DNA of 16,935 bases, taken from contig CANKWG010000022.1 of the NCBI GenBank assembly GCA_947487325.1, forward strand, positions 1 to 16,935, in the 5' to 3' direction. The stretch comes from Oxalobacteraceae bacterium. Lineage in GTDB: Bacteria > Pseudomonadota > Gammaproteobacteria > Burkholderiales > Burkholderiaceae_D. How positions within the stretch are numbered: position 1 is the stretch's first letter; each line of letters begins with the position of its first letter. Shown here piece by piece: positions 15,303 to 16,935 of this stretch. The translations under genes were made by a program, and so were the position numbers. Below the pieces are notes generated by a model that searched no databases, was not told where the DNA came from, and saw only the letters and a list, made by a program, of their open reading frames with translations.

Positions 15303-15337
15303 TCGTCAGCTTCACGGTTAATACCTCACCGAGGGAT

Positions 15338-15343
15338 TACAAT
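15338..15343 (+). promoter_or_regulatory. -10 box (TACAAT) of rnpB
   Basis: TACAAT ends about 7 bases before the expected 5' end of RNase P RNA near 15350, the right distance for transcription start. No strong -35 is visible, and the region lies between the isomerase stop codon and rnpB. Confidence 0.5.
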
Positions 15344-15349
15344 CGAGTC

Positions 15350-15699
15350 CGTGAAGCAGACCAGACAGTCGCTGGCGCAGCAATGCGCGGGAGGAAGGTC
15401 CGGACTCCATAGAGCAGGGTGACGGCTAACGACCGTCCGCCGTGAGGCGCGGAATAGGGCCACAGAGACGAGTCTTTGGGACCAGCGAGTGGCGAAAGCC
15501 ACTCGTTGCCCAAAGGGTGAAACGCGGTAACCTCCACCCGGAGCAATCTCAAATAGGCACGCGTTGATGCTGCTCGCTGAGCGTGCGGGTAGAGAGCTTG
15601 AGCCCCCGAGTAATTTGGGGCCTAGAGGAATGACTGTCGTCCCTGCCGGGCTTGCCCGGCAGGGAAACAGAATCCGGCCTATCGGTCTGCTTCATTTTC
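15350..15699 (+). ncRNA. rnpB: RNase P RNA, bacterial type A
   Basis: The catalytic RNA of RNase P, which trims tRNA 5' leaders. Helix P1 is an exact 11-bp pairing of TGAAGCAGACC (15352-15362) with GGTCTGCTTCA (15684-15694). P2 pairs AGACAGTC with GACTGTC. The P4 strands are recognised in GAGGAAGGTCCGGACTCC and ACAGAATCCGGCCTAT, and the conserved CAGGGTGACGGCTAACG and AACCTCCACCCGGAGCAA segments follow the usual order. P12 is a perfect hairpin with a GAAA loop (15486-15505). P3 is short. An 11-bp GC hairpin (15641-15664) fills the junction between the P2 and P4 3' strands, where many bacteria carry P19. TTTTCT follows P1 and may help termination. The exact ends are within a few bases. Confidence 0.95.
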
Positions 15700-15987
15700 T
15701 ATCTTCGCTACATCGCGCCGTCCATCTCAAGATCAAGTAACCGGTTGGTCTGATGGCGCCGTCGTTTTGAGCCGACAACATTGCGCTCGCACAGTCTTTC
15801 TTTTCAGCGTTTTATCCTATCCTGCATTCCCGCACCAAAACACATGTGTATTACTCAGGTACTACTTTCATTTGTGCATCTAAGTCCTTCATTTCTCAAG
15901 GCTATTCTCTTTCAGACTAATCTCAAGTAGTTGCGCTAAGTCCTTGACTTTATTGAAAAAAATCTCACTTTTGTCACTTGATATTCC
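15700..15987. other. Gene-free spacer between rnpB and the mra promoter
   Basis: About 290 bases with no convincing gene on either strand. The second half is noticeably richer in A and T than the flanking genes. The 10-mer CTAAGTCCTT occurs twice (15880-15889 and 15936-15945), and CTCAAG occurs near both copies. A TTGACT at 15944-15949 resembles a -35 element, but no -10 follows at normal spacing. Nothing else is recognisable. Confidence 0.5.
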
Positions 15988-16016
15988 TTGACCGACAATT
16001 CGCGATCCTCTAAAGT
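15988..16016 (+). promoter_or_regulatory. Promoter of the mra/dcw cluster
   Basis: TTGACC (15988-15993) and TAAAGT (16011-16016) are separated by exactly 17 bp, matching the -35 and -10 consensus at 5 of 6 and 4 of 6 bases. The transcription start would lie near 16023, giving a leader of about 100 bases before mraZ. The -10 box overlaps the first MraZ-type repeat, so bound MraZ would block RNA polymerase. Confidence 0.6.
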
Positions 16017-16051
16017 GAGCGGCAGTGTGAAAAAGTGTCTTTTTGTGGGGG
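16012..16051 (+). promoter_or_regulatory. MraZ operator: four GTG-centred decamer repeats
   Basis: GTG triplets stand at 16015, 16025, 16035 and 16045, exactly 10 bp apart. The first and third are preceded by AAA, giving AAAGTG, the core of known MraZ boxes, and the last reads GTGGGG. MraZ is a ring-shaped oligomer that binds tandem repeats of this period and represses its own promoter. The array runs from the -10 box into the early transcribed region. Confidence 0.7.
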
Positions 16052-16125
16052 AAAAGTTTCTCTTTTCCCAGCAAACGGGCGCTGCAGCTGTTTGCGATTT
16101 TTTAATGAGCGGGGAGGTAGGCAAG

Positions 16126-16554
16126 GTGTATCAGGGTGCGTCCGCATTGAGCATGGATGCAAAGGGACGGATGTCTATTCCGGCCCGGCATCGTGACGCC
16201 CTGTCGCTGCAGAGCGAAGGCCGTGTCACGCTGACAAAACACCCGCATGGTTGCCTCTTGTTATTCCCCCGTCCTGTCTGGGAAATCCATCGCGAACAAA
16301 TTGCCGCCTGGCCGATGTCGGCGCGGGCATGGCAGCGCATTTTTCTAGGTAACGCCAGCGACGTTGAGATGGACGGCGCGGGAAGGATTTTGATTTCGCC
16401 GGAGTTGCGTGTTGCGGCCGGCATGTCGCGCGAGGTGATGTTGCTGGGCATGGGTAGTCATTTTGAAGTCTGGGATGCCGCGAAACTCGAAGAGAGCGAG
16501 TCCCAGGCGATTGCCGCCGGTATGCCCGATGTATTGAACAACTTTTCTTTTTGA
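16126..16554 (+). CDS. mraZ: Transcriptional regulator MraZ
   Basis: A 142-aa MraZ protein with two SpoVT-AbrB-type domains. Each half carries the signature in the form [14 protein letters not shown] (first) and [13 protein letters not shown] (second). It forms a ring-like oligomer, binds repeats upstream of its own gene and controls the dcw cluster. I choose GTG at 16126: it follows a strong GGGGAGG (16111-16117), and the product then begins at the family's usual (M)[17 protein letters not shown] at 16105 is in frame but has no ribosome binding site and would add seven untypical residues. The frame is open further upstream to 15988 across the promoter and operator, which is not coding. rsmH follows after 9 bases. 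Confidence 0.92.
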   Translation: MYQGASALSMDAKGRMSIPARHRDALSLQSEGRVTLTKHPHGCLLLFPRPVWEIHREQIAAWPMSARAWQRIFLGNASDVEMDGAGRILISPELRVAAGMSREVMLLGMGSHFEVWDAAKLEESESQAIAAGMPDVLNNFSF

Positions 16555-16563
16555 CGGCAGCAC

Positions 16564-16935
16564 ATGAATGACGTCACGGTGCCCGAGTACACGCACCGCA
16601 CAGTGCTGCTGGATGAGGCGATCGACGCACTCGAGATTCGTGATGCGCGGCGCGATGGGGTTTTCGTTGACGGCACCTTTGGCCGTGGCGGACACAGTAA
16701 AAAGATATTGGGCCAATTGTCGGCGCAGGGACGCTTGCTCGCTTTTGATAAGGATACGCAGGCAGTCGCCGTGGCGGAACAGTTTGCCGCTGGAGATCAG
16801 CGCTTTTCTATCGTGCACGATAGTTTTGCGACGATGGAAGAAGCCTTGTCTTCGCTTGGTGTAGCGCAAGTCGATGGCGTGTTGATGGATCTGGGTTTGT
16901 CGTCACCGCAGGTTGATCAGGCGGCGCGCGGATTC
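16564..16935 (+). CDS. rsmH: 16S rRNA (cytosine1402-N4)-methyltransferase RsmH, 5' part
   Basis: The first 124 codons of rsmH (mraW), cut by the window end with no stop codon. The enzyme methylates N4 of C1402 in the decoding centre of 16S rRNA using S-adenosylmethionine. [13 protein letters not shown] near the N-terminus, the SAM-binding [13 protein letters not shown] (about 33-45), LLAFDKD and [16 protein letters not shown] are all family signatures. The full protein is usually a little over 300 residues. The ATG at 16564 is 9 bases after the mraZ stop codon, with a weak ribosome binding site, so translational coupling to mraZ is likely. It is the second gene of the dcw cluster, where ftsL and the peptidoglycan genes normally follow. 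Confidence 0.95.
   Translation, partial: MNDVTVPEYTHRTVLLDEAIDALEIRDARRDGVFVDGTFGRGGHSKKILGQLSAQGRLLAFDKDTQAVAVAEQFAAGDQRFSIVHDSFATMEEALSSLGVAQVDGVLMDLGLSSPQVDQAARGF

Noticed and set aside
15337..15552. Minus-strand frame of 71 codons
   Set aside because: It lies inside rnpB, an RNA gene.
15964..15980. Reverse-strand AAGTGA repeats as extra MraZ sites
   Set aside because: The two GTG units on the minus strand are 9 bp apart, not 10, and lie upstream of the -35 box in the wrong orientation.
15988..16125. N-terminal extension of MraZ
   Set aside because: This segment contains the promoter and the four-repeat operator; the family starts at the YQGAS segment after the GGGGAGG site.
1..16935. 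A new defence or mobile system
   Set aside because: All genes belong to known housekeeping or metabolic families, and no nuclease-helicase, toxin-antitoxin, integrase or transposase module is present.

Overview
The window looks like chromosomal DNA from a betaproteobacterium, most likely of the order Burkholderiales. The evidence is the fmdB - DUF502 - aspS - nudB - nuclease - clsB gene order, the AspRS sequence (non-discriminating type), a type A RNase P RNA gene, and the start of the mraZ-rsmH division and cell-wall (dcw) cluster. The genus cannot be fixed from sequence alone. Every supported gene is on the + strand. There are no tRNAs, CRISPR arrays, prophage genes, transposases or insertion sequences.

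Layout. Positions 1-322 are non-coding and rich in repeats: a duplicated 42-bp unit bounded by inverted 12-mers, then a REP-like hairpin with a three-copy 11-bp tandem repeat. A sodium:solute symporter (347-1765) follows and ends in a strong 36-bp hairpin. Next is a translation and housekeeping block: FmdB-type zinc ribbon protein, DUF502 membrane protein and aspS, closed by a good intrinsic terminator (4776-4811). Then come nudB (folate pathway), a YbhP-like endonuclease/exonuclease/phosphatase protein, clsB (cardiolipin synthase, overlapping the previous gene) and the S4-domain heat-shock protein gene hslR.

Positions 7954-15302 are a fatty-acid beta-oxidation island: a TetR-family regulator with a 20-bp operator-like palindrome over its own promoter, a 596-aa acyl-CoA dehydrogenase, a bifunctional 3-hydroxyacyl-CoA dehydrogenase/enoyl-CoA hydratase with FadN-like domain order, a thiolase, and a crotonase-fold protein whose active site looks like an ECI2-type enoyl-CoA isomerase rather than a hydratase. 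Together they cover dehydrogenation, hydration, the second oxidation and thiolysis, plus the isomerase needed for unsaturated chains. REP-like palindromes lie on both sides of the thiolase gene.

rnpB follows (about 15350-15699), then about 300 bp of AT-richer DNA without a gene. The mra promoter comes next with four GTG-centred repeats at exact 10-bp spacing, the expected form of a MraZ operator, then mraZ with a GTG start and the first 124 codons of rsmH, cut by the window end.

I see no clearly new biological system. The observations most worth checking are the four-repeat MraZ operator, the isomerase-type active site of the last fad-cluster gene, the TetR operator, the non-discriminating AspRS signature, and the REP-like repeat family with its larger element at 42-196.
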